Part shown: piece after piece, positions 58,301 to 64,000 of the stretch
Layout: each line of letters opens with the position of its first letter
Position numbering within the stretch: position 1 is the stretch's first letter
Assembly (NCBI GenBank): GCA_023423695.1
Contig: JAFAFA010000073.1
Location: 62,001-126,000, forward strand
From: Pseudomonadota bacterium
GTDB taxonomy: Bacteria; Pseudomonadota; Alphaproteobacteria; Azospirillales; Azospirillaceae
Reading direction: 5' to 3'
DNA: 64,000 nt
The notes under the pieces: model-generated
The model's database searches: none
The model's input: only the letters and a program-made list of their open reading frames with translations
What the model was told of the DNA's origin: nothing
Translations under genes and position numbers: made by a program

Positions 58301-61300
58301 TGGAGCTGGCCGCCTTGGTGGCGACGTTGCCCACACCGCCCGGCACGGAAGCCACGCCGATGCCCTGCGCCGACGATGCCAGCCCGCCGGCGGTCGAGGC
58401 CACCTGCGTCGTGGTCGAGGTCAGCTGCGTCCCGATGCCAAGGGTGCTGTAGCCGAACTTGTCGATGGCGGCGGACAGGCCGCCGGGAATGAGCTTGTCG
58501 AGTGCCCAGCTGCCGCCCTTGCTCAAGGCGGTGTTGGTCAGGCTGCCGGTGATGCCGCCACCCTGCCCCGCCTGGTTCGTCTGCCCGCCGCCGAACAGGT
58601 CGAACACGGTGGGCAGGTTGCTGCCCATCACCATGTTCTTCAGCGGGTTGATGACGGCCATCTTCAGCGCGAGCTGCTGCAGCTCCACGCTGACGGTGCC
58701 GATGGCATCGGCCCACGACATGGTCGACTTGCCGGCGGCGGACAGCTTCTGCAGGATGGCGTCGAAGCTGCGATCGCCGAACTGCTCCAGCTCCTGGTAG
58801 GCGGCATTGGTCCGCTCCAGCGCCAGGTTTTGCCGGGCGAGCGCTTCGGCGTTGGCCAGATAGGCCTGCCCTTCCCGGCTGGCGGCGTCGATGTTGCGCT
58901 CGCGCAGGTCGATCAGGGCCTGGGTGCGGGCCAGCTCCACCGCGCGCTGTTCGGCCGACGCGCCGATCAGCTGCAGCTGTTTCTGTCCCAGCTCCAGTTG
59001 GTCGCGTTGCCGCTGCAGCATCGGCCCGGCCGCCACCGCCGACTCCAGCTGCTGCGCTTGGGTCAGCAGCTCGATGTAATGGGCCTTGGCCTCGGTGTAG
59101 AGCTGGGTTCCCTGCTCGCCTTCCTTCAGCGCCAGCGTGTGCGCCTGCTCGGCCAGCTCCGCCGCCTTGACCGCCTGCGGCCCCTGCGCGTAGGCAGCCA
59201 CCAGAGCTTTCTGGGCGTCGATCCGGGCCAGGATCGGCTGGGTGGACTCGGTGCGGAGTTGCTGCTGGGTGGACCGTTCCTGCGCCTCCAGGTTGGTGCG
59301 GGTGGCCGCCGACAGCCCACGCACCGCCGCGGCCGCGACCTGGTTCTCGATCGTGGCCCGGCGGGTCGCTGCCTCGCCCTTGCCGGCAGCCGCGGCAAGA
59401 CGTGCCTGCGCATCGGTCTGCAGCTGCAGCTGCAGCGTGCCCTGCGCCGCCGCCCCGGCCAACTGCGCCTGCGACGACGATTGCAGAACGGCCCACCGCT
59501 GCTGCAGGTCGAGCGGCAGCGTCTTCAGCACCGCCGCGAAATCCTTGGTCGTCAGCAGCGTCTTCGCCGTCTCCGCCCCAAGGCCGGGGTACTCCACCGC
59601 GACCTTGGCCAGCTCGATGCGGTTCTGCGCGTGCGCCTTGGCCGCATCGGTGACCGCACCGGCCAACAGGCGCTGCCCGTTGGCCTGCCGCTCCAGCTCG
59701 GCCGTCTGGTCCCTGGTCTCCAGGCCGACGATCGGGCGCAGCGTCGCATCGGCAGCGTCCCGCTTGCGCCGCCACAGGTCGAGATCCTTGGCGTCGCCAT
59801 TCGTCGGCTCCGGCCCGACCAGCTCGGCCAGCCGCCGCTGGTAGCCGGCCGGCACCTCCAACTGCTTGGACTTCGCCACCAGATCGGCGAGCTTCGCCGT
59901 CAGTCCGGCGACCTCACCGCCCATGGTCTGGAAGCCGGATGCCGCCGTGCCCGCGTTGGTGCCGACACCGAGCACGGCCTTGGCCGCGTCATCGGCGGTG
60001 CCGTTCAGCAGCGCCAGCCCGGCCTCGGTCTCCTTGACTTCCTGCTTCGCCTTGGCCAGCGGGGCGGCCCACTCCGCGAAGGCCTTGACCAGCGGCTTCA
60101 GCCGGGCGTCCTGCTTGGCCAGCTTGTCGATGGCGGCAAACAGCGCCTCGGCGTCGATGGCGCCGGCGAGGAATTGCTGCTGAAGCTCGCGCGCCGGACC
60201 GAAGACCTTGGCAGCATCCTCCTTCGACAGGCCGGACTCGTAGGCGGCATGGTCGATCTTGAAGGAACCGGCCCGCGCATAGGTCTCTTCCTGCTTCACC
60301 GCAGCCAGGGCGGCGTCGCGGGCGGCCTCCAGGTTCTGACGACGCAGGGCGGCGACCGCCTCCGTCATCGTCTTCACCTTGCCGGTGCTGCGGTCGAAGG
60401 CGGCGTCGAAGTCCCGCATCGCGTCGCTATGCAGACGCGTCGCTTTCTCCGATGCGGTCATCCCGCTGGAAAAGACCGCGACCGCCGCGGCGCCCGCCAG
60501 CAGGGCGGCACCCACCGGGCCACCCACCAGGGCCATGGCGCCCGACAGCAGGGCCATGCCGCGCGAGGCGACCGTGGCCGCCACGCCGGTGCCGGCGATG
60601 GCGGACGCCTGGGCATTCTGCGCCATGGTCAGCGCGACCGTGGTCTCCGCCACGCGGGCATCGGCCGCCGCCCGTGCGGTGCGGGCGGCGATCAGCGCCT
60701 CCTCGGCCTGCACCAGGCGCGCGGTCTTGCCGATGGCGGCGTCGAGCGCCGCCGCCGCCTCGTACTGCGTCGCGCGGGCAGCCAGGTCGGACCGGGCCTT
60801 GGCCTGGGCAGCCTGGGCGGCAGCGACGTCGGCCGCCGCCGCCTCCACCGTCGCGGCGGCGCCGGCGCGCAGCGCGGCCTCCTTCTGCAGCAGATGGCCG
60901 GTGTTGGTCAGCAGCTCCTTGCGCAGCGCCACCTGGGACGTGGCGAACTGCCCGGCCGCCTGGATCGCCGGCCCGATGCCGCGGGCGACGAAGGCCGCGC
61001 CCAAAGCCAGGGCGGTGGCTTCCGCCGCCGCCGTCACCCGGTCGAAGTTGTCGGCCAGCCCGGCCATGGCCGGCTGCACCGCGGACAGCAGCCGGTCACC
61101 CAGCTCGACGCGGTAGACCTCCGCCGCCGCACGCAGGCGGCTGGCCACCTGCTCCCCCGTCTCGGCCAGGCGGCTGTATGCGGCCTCGGTGGCGCCCGCC
61201 TTGTTCTGCAGCTCCTGCTGGGCGTCGGCGAAGGCGGTGCTTTCCCGGCTGGCCAGGGCCATCACCGGCAGCAGCGCCTCGACACCGCCGAACAGCAGGG

Positions 61301-62192
61301 CCATCGACTCGGAGCTGCCGCCGGTCTTGTCGGCCACCTCCTGGAGGAAGTTGGCGAGGCCCTTCGCCTTCAACGCGCCGGCATTGAACTCCAGGCCCAG
61401 CGCGCGAGCGGTCGCAGTAGCTTCCTGCGACGGCTTCAGCACGGCGGCGATCACCGACCGCATGCCGTCCATGGCGGTGGAGGTCTTGATGCCGTTAGCG
61501 GTCAGCGCCGCGGCCACGGCCATCAGCTCGTCCAGCGACACCCCGGTCTGCGCCGCGATCGGGGCGACCTGTCCGATGTAGGAGGCCAGCTCCTTGATGT
61601 TGGTCTTGCCGGCGGCGGCGGACGCGAAGAAGGCGTCGGCGACGTTGGCCGCGCCGCCGGCAGCGGCACCGTAGGAGTTGAGAACGGAGGTCAGGCCGTC
61701 GGCGGCGGTCTGCACGTCGGTAACGCCGCCGATCGCCAGCCGGTTGGCCTCGGTCAGCACGGAGATGGCATTGGCCGCACTGTAGGCGCCGGCGGAAATG
61801 ACTTCGTACAGGGCCTTGGCTTGGTCGGTCGGCAGCCCACCGAACTGCCGCGCCAGATCCTTGACCTGGGCGGCGTAGCGGCTGGTGTCGGCCCCCTTCA
61901 GCAGCGTGCCGACCTGGGCGATGGCGGTTTGGAACGCCATCGCGGCCCTGGTGGCCTCCACCAGGGAATCGGCGGCTCCGGCGCCGAGCTGCACGCCGGC
62001 CAGAGCCACCACGGCGGTGGCGACGCCGGACGCGGACCGGCCCAGCGCGTCGAAGCTGGACGATGCGCGGCGCACGGAACCGTCGACGCGGCCGGCGAAC
62101 TGGTCGACGCGGGCTTCCGCCTGCGACAGCACCCGCCGCAGGCCGGAGTCATCCGCGCCAACCGGCACCATCATGCCGGGGAAATCAGCCAT
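55353..62192 (-). CDS. Phage tail tape measure protein (TP901 type)
   Basis: The product is 2279 residues, long and mainly helical. Residues 1-300 match the TP901-type tape measure domain (DQFAGRVDGSVRRASSSFDA, FQTAIAQVGTLLKGADTSRY, LARQFGGLPTDQAKALYEVI, VLTEANRLAIGGVTDVQTAA). Hydrophobic segments occur at about 555-583 (MALVGGPVGAALLAGAAAVA) and around 1370 (GPVGIAIGAVVGAIMGMIG). Long Ala/Gln/Glu coiled coils occupy the middle. It sets tail length; at about 1.5 angstrom per residue this suggests roughly 340 nm, an estimate only. Confidence 0.92.
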   Translation of the reverse strand: MADFPGMMVPVGADDSGLRRVLSQAEARVDQFAGRVDGSVRRASSSFDALGRSASGVATAVVALAGVQLGAGAADSLVEATRAAMAFQTAIAQVGTLLKGADTSRYAAQVKDLARQFGGLPTDQAKALYEVISAGAYSAANAISVLTEANRLAIGGVTDVQTAADGLTSVLNSYGAAAGGAANVADAFFASAAAGKTNIKELASYIGQVAPIAAQTGVSLDELMAVAAALTANGIKTSTAMDGMRSVIAAVLKPSQEATATARALGLEFNAGALKAKGLANFLQEVADKTGGSSESMALLFGGVEALLPVMALASRESTAFADAQQELQNKAGATEAAYSRLAETGEQVASRLRAAAEVYRVELGDRLLSAVQPAMAGLADNFDRVTAAAEATALALGAAFVARGIGPAIQAAGQFATSQVALRKELLTNTGHLLQKEAALRAGAAATVEAAAADVAAAQAAQAKARSDLAARATQYEAAAALDAAIGKTARLVQAEEALIAARTARAAADARVAETTVALTMAQNAQASAIAGTGVAATVASRGMALLSGAMALVGGPVGAALLAGAAAVAVFSSGMTASEKATRLHSDAMRDFDAAFDRSTGKVKTMTEAVAALRRQNLEAARDAALAAVKQEETYARAGSFKIDHAAYESGLSKEDAAKVFGPARELQQQFLAGAIDAEALFAAIDKLAKQDARLKPLVKAFAEWAAPLAKAKQEVKETEAGLALLNGTADDAAKAVLGVGTNAGTAASGFQTMGGEVAGLTAKLADLVAKSKQLEVPAGYQRRLAELVGPEPTNGDAKDLDLWRRKRDAADATLRPIVGLETRDQTAELERQANGQRLLAGAVTDAAKAHAQNRIELAKVAVEYPGLGAETAKTLLTTKDFAAVLKTLPLDLQQRWAVLQSSSQAQLAGAAAQGTLQLQLQTDAQARLAAAAGKGEAATRRATIENQVAAAAVRGLSAATRTNLEAQERSTQQQLRTESTQPILARIDAQKALVAAYAQGPQAVKAAELAEQAHTLALKEGEQGTQLYTEAKAHYIELLTQAQQLESAVAAGPMLQRQRDQLELGQKQLQLIGASAEQRAVELARTQALIDLRERNIDAASREGQAYLANAEALARQNLALERTNAAYQELEQFGDRSFDAILQKLSAAGKSTMSWADAIGTVSVELQQLALKMAVINPLKNMVMGSNLPTVFDLFGGGQTNQAGQGGGITGSLTNTALSKGGSWALDKLIPGGLSAAIDKFGYSTLGIGTQLTSTTTQVASTAGGLASSAQGIGVASVPGGVGNVATKAASSTATQAGAISGGLSGYLGAAGAGAFGGMGGAYLGTLTNSKVVGGVSGAALGAGASALSAYLGLGAIGGPVGIAIGAVVGAIMGMIGTQKATVGPNSSGNIVLNGKGGFRSDGALADNGADAGQMQQVTDAVAAAMNTVVAGIGGKVTGGDGANTALLQQFAKDGKWYVTPKVGDKAGQRVAFTDQNEAIAFYMRESLKGLIGTGQLTGANDDVKKALQTSKATKAEDLATDLGFAAGFRQQLDLMNASLDPTNNQIKAFSEAAKAIGDQVKTNITDWRDKASELGLATETELTAAARKGIEAMMGLGPATKPLVGMAAATRQAEIEFEQFRPALLSLGYTTGEVAELAARYTKKLKDSYADAVAYVQRQGAVAIEALIDPNAKSSALDRLQGLGLDRTDSAIKGLAGVIEGVEQAASGGTLTIEAERAALGRLNAALYDGTITGDQYTAMVGYLTQAWSDSADAAEKAAQKASWQADVTSRMYAALGNSRGAGLIALDAQQAAALAEATAAGYDTTQLRLVQAAERGAQAFQLAQQDLLDAYDREIAAKQEVVDSIQSGAIALLKAAQQFKDARAALREGDDSPLAPRQKIQEATDRFDAAYAVLKNGSSTDAEKDTARQTLLQVGPTLVALEKAASGGTASVLFDKVDRVFAELGDTSGLSLDTATQDLQVAQDQLKELQNARADAAAIGQRQLGSLSGLRDVMDQSYAVWQSALTPLMKLTNGNDNRPRYSAPAAVQTAWDRLSGAQQAGIASSMGWGGQLDEAFNVWLAMDSGRASRFGEAVLSATPSTPTAPAETTEQKRQRLLAFSNDQIEATFGAFPDIQAERARNPGFNLARWFIDHGIDEVLAGTRRIPGFATGGISYGPQLAWVSEGAHTAEAHVPLPDGRRIPVALDLRLPGSDLEPPAPMVSFRRPDLDAAGAGVAELVEAVEGLRDEVRAIGRDALTQRARIGADAAALLARVEAATSDLPRKLANTRRAA

Positions 62193-62209
62193 GCCGGTCT
62201 CCAGAAACG

Positions 62210-62235
62210 AAAAGGGCGCCGGTCACCCGGCGCCC
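62210..62235 (-). terminator. Intrinsic terminator between tail chaperone and tape measure genes
   Basis: On the minus strand GGGCGCCGG, GTGA, CCGGCGCCC is followed by TTTTCG. The stem includes the stop of the T reading frame. It is one of several such hairpins in this tail module. Confidence 0.8.
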
Positions 62236-62500
62236 CTGCCCTTGCCCTGTTCCGGGCGCTTCAGGCCGAACACGGCCCGCGCCCGATCCTTCAGCTCCGC
62301 CGTGTCCTTGGGCTTGCGCTTCTGGCGCTTGGCCCCTGGGGTGGTGGCGGCGAGGAAATCGACCTTCCCGTCCAGGGCCAGCTGGATGTCGGGGAACGGG
62401 GCGTCCAGCGCCTCGCTGCGCGACCATCCCAGCCAGCCCGTGGCGTACTGGAACATCTGGTCCACGTACTCCGCGAAGGTCAGCCGGCTTCCCCCGATGC
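62223..62500 (-). CDS. Tail assembly chaperone T extension (reached by -1 frameshift)
   Basis: In the -1 frame relative to the upstream chaperone gene the sequence reads SRLTFAEYVDQMFQYATGWL, then GWSRSEALDAPFPDIQLALD and ends in a basic tail. There is no good independent start, and the frame overlaps the end of the G-like gene, as in the G/GT arrangement of long-tailed phages. A run of five G (62,495-62,491 on the minus strand, codons TCG GGG GAA) near the overlap is a candidate slip site, though not a canonical heptamer. Confidence 0.6.
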
Positions 62501-62878
62501 GGCAGCCTCTCTGCCGGCGCCACCCTTCGCGGCCTTGCCTGCCTTCTTGGTTTCCGTCTGGGGCGCCTTGCCGCCGCCGGCGAGGAAATTCAGATACAGC
62601 AGCACCTGCGGCGCGACGACGATGACGCCTTCGTTGAAGATCGCCTCGGCGGTGGCCTCGGCCTGCTTGCCGACGCGGCCGGCGGCGGCGTTGACCACGT
62701 TCACCAGCGTGTCGAAGTCGAAAGCGTTGGTGTTGGTGAAGGCCTGGTTCAGCCCGCCGTACAGGCGGCAGATGGTGCGCGAGGCGCGGACGTTGGCGAA
62801 CAGCTCGACGTCTTCGCCGTCGAGGCTGATGGTCATCACGCCGTGCGCGAAGCGCGGCGCCGTGCTGGTGGCGGTCAT
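62480..62878 (-). CDS. Tail assembly chaperone, G-like
   Basis: The product is 132 residues, starting MTATSTAPRFAHGVMTISLD. It is helical with a charged Lys/Ala-rich C-terminus (TKKAGKAAKGGAGREAAAS). The gene is between the tail tube and tape measure genes, as expected for a chaperone that coats the tape measure. The frame downstream continues in the -1 phase as the T extension. Confidence 0.75.
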   Translation of the reverse strand: MTATSTAPRFAHGVMTISLDGEDVELFANVRASRTICRLYGGLNQAFTNTNAFDFDTLVNVVNAAAGRVGKQAEATAEAIFNEGVIVVAPQVLLYLNFLAGGGKAPQTETKKAGKAAKGGAGREAAASGEAG

Positions 62879-62902
62879 GGCAGGATCTCGCTTTGGACGG
62901 GG

Positions 62903-62935
62903 GAAAAGGGCCGGCAGCCAGGGCGGGCTGCCGGC
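62903..62935 (-). terminator. Intrinsic terminator between tail tube and chaperone genes
   Basis: On the minus strand GCCGGCAGCC and GGCTGCCGGC form a 10-base stem followed by CCTTTTCCCC. It would reduce transcription after the abundant tube gene. Confidence 0.75.
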
Positions 62936-62951
62936 ATCGGGGCACCGCCGC

Positions 62952-63431
62952 TTACGGCGCGTCGTCGGCCGCCACCTCGATCGGCTCGGCGTCGATTTCC
63001 AGCCCGACGCTGGTCTCGATCACCTTGTCGTTGCCGCCGATTTCGGTGGTGTAGGACATGACGTAGGCGCGCAGGTAGATCGTGGTCGGGGTGCCGCCGT
63101 CCGGGGCGTCGTCGAACTCGATCTTGATGTTGTAGGCCGCCTTGCGGTTCTTGGCCGCGGCACGGATCGCGATCTGGCCGGCGCCGGTCGGAACGCGGGC
63201 CAGCTTCAGCGTGCCCGAGCCGTAGTCGACGGTGCCCTTCTTCTTGTGGACCGCGCCGTCGCCCAGCGTCTTGTAGGTGACCTTCTCGAAGGTCTCACCG
63301 AAGGCACCGATGTCCTCGATCTCTTCGACCTCGGTCCAGAGCAGCGCCTTGTACTGCGCTTCGGTGGTGCACAGGGCGGTGGTGGAAATGAACAGGCGCG
63401 TGCCGGCGCTCTGAACAGCGTTGCCGCTCAT
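62952..63431 (-). CDS. Major tail tube protein
   Basis: The product is 159 residues, starting MSGNAVQSAGTRLFISTTAL. A beta-rich domain with FEKVTYKTLGDGAVHKKKGT, GSGTLKLARVPTGAGQIAIR, NRKAAYNIKIEFDDAPDG and TTIYLRAYVMSYTTEIGGND is typical of siphovirus tube proteins. The position, just before the chaperone genes and just after the tail terminator gene, supports the assignment. No sheath gene lies beside it, so the tail is probably non-contractile. Confidence 0.8.
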   Translation of the reverse strand: MSGNAVQSAGTRLFISTTALCTTEAQYKALLWTEVEEIEDIGAFGETFEKVTYKTLGDGAVHKKKGTVDYGSGTLKLARVPTGAGQIAIRAAAKNRKAAYNIKIEFDDAPDGGTPTTIYLRAYVMSYTTEIGGNDKVIETSVGLEIDAEPIEVAADDAP

Positions 63432-63455
63432 GGGAATGCCCCTCCTTCGGGCAAA

Positions 63456-63481
63456 GAAAAAGCCGCCCGAAGTCGGGCGGC
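63456..63481 (-). terminator. Intrinsic terminator between tail terminator gene and tube gene
   Basis: On the minus strand GCCGCCCGA and TCGGGCGGC form a 9-base stem with a two-base loop, followed by TTTTTCTTTGC. It lies in the 77-base gap between genes. Confidence 0.85.
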
Positions 63482-63508
63482 GGGGAAGCTCCGGAAGCTC
63501 CGGAGGGT

Positions 63509-63928
63509 TCAGGCGTCGGGCTGGCCGAACGTGGTCTGGTAGGTCACGGCGAACTGCAGGCGGGTCACGCCGGCCTTCAGCTCGCCGCTGGTCAGGCGGT
63601 CGGTGACGGTGCGCACCAGCTCGATGCGGTCCAGCGCACCGCCGAACTTGCCGCCGGCGGCGATCGCCTGCTCGATGCGCAGCGCCATGGCGTCGAGCTG
63701 GTCGTCCAGGTCGGCGCCGGCGCGGACGTAGACATCGACATAGAGGTCCATGCGCCGCATCTGGCGCCGGCTGCCCATGGTGATTTCCTGCGTCGCCTCG
63801 TCGGGCGTGAACAGGCCGATGCAGGGCAGCGCGTCGGCCGGCAAGGGATCGTCCCGGTTGGCGGTGACGGGGGCGACGGCCCCCAGCGCCGCGGCGATGG
63901 CGGTGCGGATCCGGGTGCGGGGGTGCAT
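63509..63928 (-). CDS. Tail terminator/minor tail protein (gpU-like)
   Basis: The product is 139 residues, starting MHPRTRIRTAIAAALGAVAP. The pattern LPCIGLFTPDEATQEITMGS, RRMDLYVDVYVRAGADLDDQ and LRIEQAIAAGGKFGG, with RLQFAVTYQTTFGQP at the end, fits the compact alpha/beta tail-completion proteins of long-tailed phages. The start overlaps the previous gene by one base (TGATG). The family assignment is by fold pattern and position. Confidence 0.65.
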   Translation of the reverse strand: MHPRTRIRTAIAAALGAVAPVTANRDDPLPADALPCIGLFTPDEATQEITMGSRRQMRRMDLYVDVYVRAGADLDDQLDAMALRIEQAIAAGGKFGGALDRIELVRTVTDRLTSGELKAGVTRLQFAVTYQTTFGQPDA

Positions 63929-64000
63929 CAGCGCGACTCCCGCAGCAGCAGGACGGTCATGCCCTGCCCGTCCGGCCGTGGCTCGGACACCGTGAAGGAC
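63928..64000 (-). CDS. Phage neck/head-tail joining protein, C-terminal end only
   Basis: The last 23 codons of a gene cut by the right edge read SFTVSEPRPDGQGMTVLLLR then ESR and stop. The stop overlaps the start of the tail terminator gene by one base. Position before the tail terminator suggests a head-tail joining or neck protein. The rest is outside the window. Confidence 0.5.
   Translation of the reverse strand, partial: SFTVSEPRPDGQGMTVLLLRESR

Noticed and set aside
55656..63542. A 2628-codon plus-strand open frame opposite the tape measure and tail genes
   Set aside because: Antisense shadow; composition is His/Arg/Gly-rich and it crosses several genes with clear phage homology on the other strand.
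1..64000. CRISPR arrays and insertion sequences
   Set aside because: No regularly spaced direct repeats of 20-40 bases and no transposase motifs were seen on either strand.

Overview
The window looks like a high-GC alphaproteobacterial chromosome or large replicon, most like Azospirillum or a relative in the Rhodospirillales. This rests on strong GC-rich codon use, a class II DAHP synthase, orphan FliL-like genes, an EcfG-type general-stress promoter and a DUF3108 periplasmic protein. The species cannot be fixed from the sequence alone.

Region 1 (1-17,335) starts with the 3' end of a LysR regulator and an unusual cyclic-nucleotide-binding/CPBP-protease membrane fusion. These face a three-gene minus-strand operon for a Pfa-type (PUFA-synthase-like) iterative lipid synthase. 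The order of transcription is PfaD enoyl reductase, then PfaA (KS-AT-ACP-ACP-KR), then a 2813-residue protein. That protein carries KS, chain-length-factor-like KS, AT, four FabA-type hot-dogs, a PKS-type dehydratase, a PPTase-like segment and a C-terminal PlsC-like acyltransferase. The set could make a polyunsaturated or otherwise modified acyl chain and move it directly to a lipid acceptor.

Region 2 (17,335-29,600) holds a decayed serine-hydrolase remnant, DUF1810 and DUF533 proteins, a ClC channel with a CBS-like tail and an exported protein of unknown function. Next is an ABC importer of the branched-chain amino-acid (HAAT) family: binding protein, LivH-type permease, LivM-LivG fusion and LivF. 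Its leader is a clear TPP riboswitch, which argues that it imports thiamine or a precursor rather than leucine. A DMT exporter and a 2Fe-2S thioredoxin-fold ferredoxin follow.

Region 3 (29,774-46,650) begins with a nucleoside uptake and salvage operon (two BMP-type permeases, cytidine deaminase, purine nucleoside phosphorylase, deoC, deoA) converging on pncB. It continues with two orphan FliL-like genes driven by similar promoters, glutathione reductase, Mn-catalase behind an EcfG-like promoter, an AmpG-like permease, class II DAHP synthase, panC, a 54-residue membrane protein, tRNA-Val(CAC) with its terminator, and a DUF3108 protein.

Region 4 (about 47,000-64,000) is one end of a prophage read on the minus strand and running off the right edge. 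Its outer end has a low-GC HExxH metallopeptidase-like cargo gene. Then come Rz1/Rz spanins, a GH24 endolysin with a hydrophobic tail, tail fibre and tip genes, a 2279-residue tape measure protein, a frameshifted tail assembly chaperone, a tail tube protein, a tail terminator and a partial neck gene. The tube gene sits beside the terminator with no sheath gene, which suggests a siphovirus. Intrinsic terminators stand between successive tail genes, which implies antitermination or graded expression. Two REPIN-like GC-rich inverted repeats occur in the host part, one of them translated inside the large synthase.
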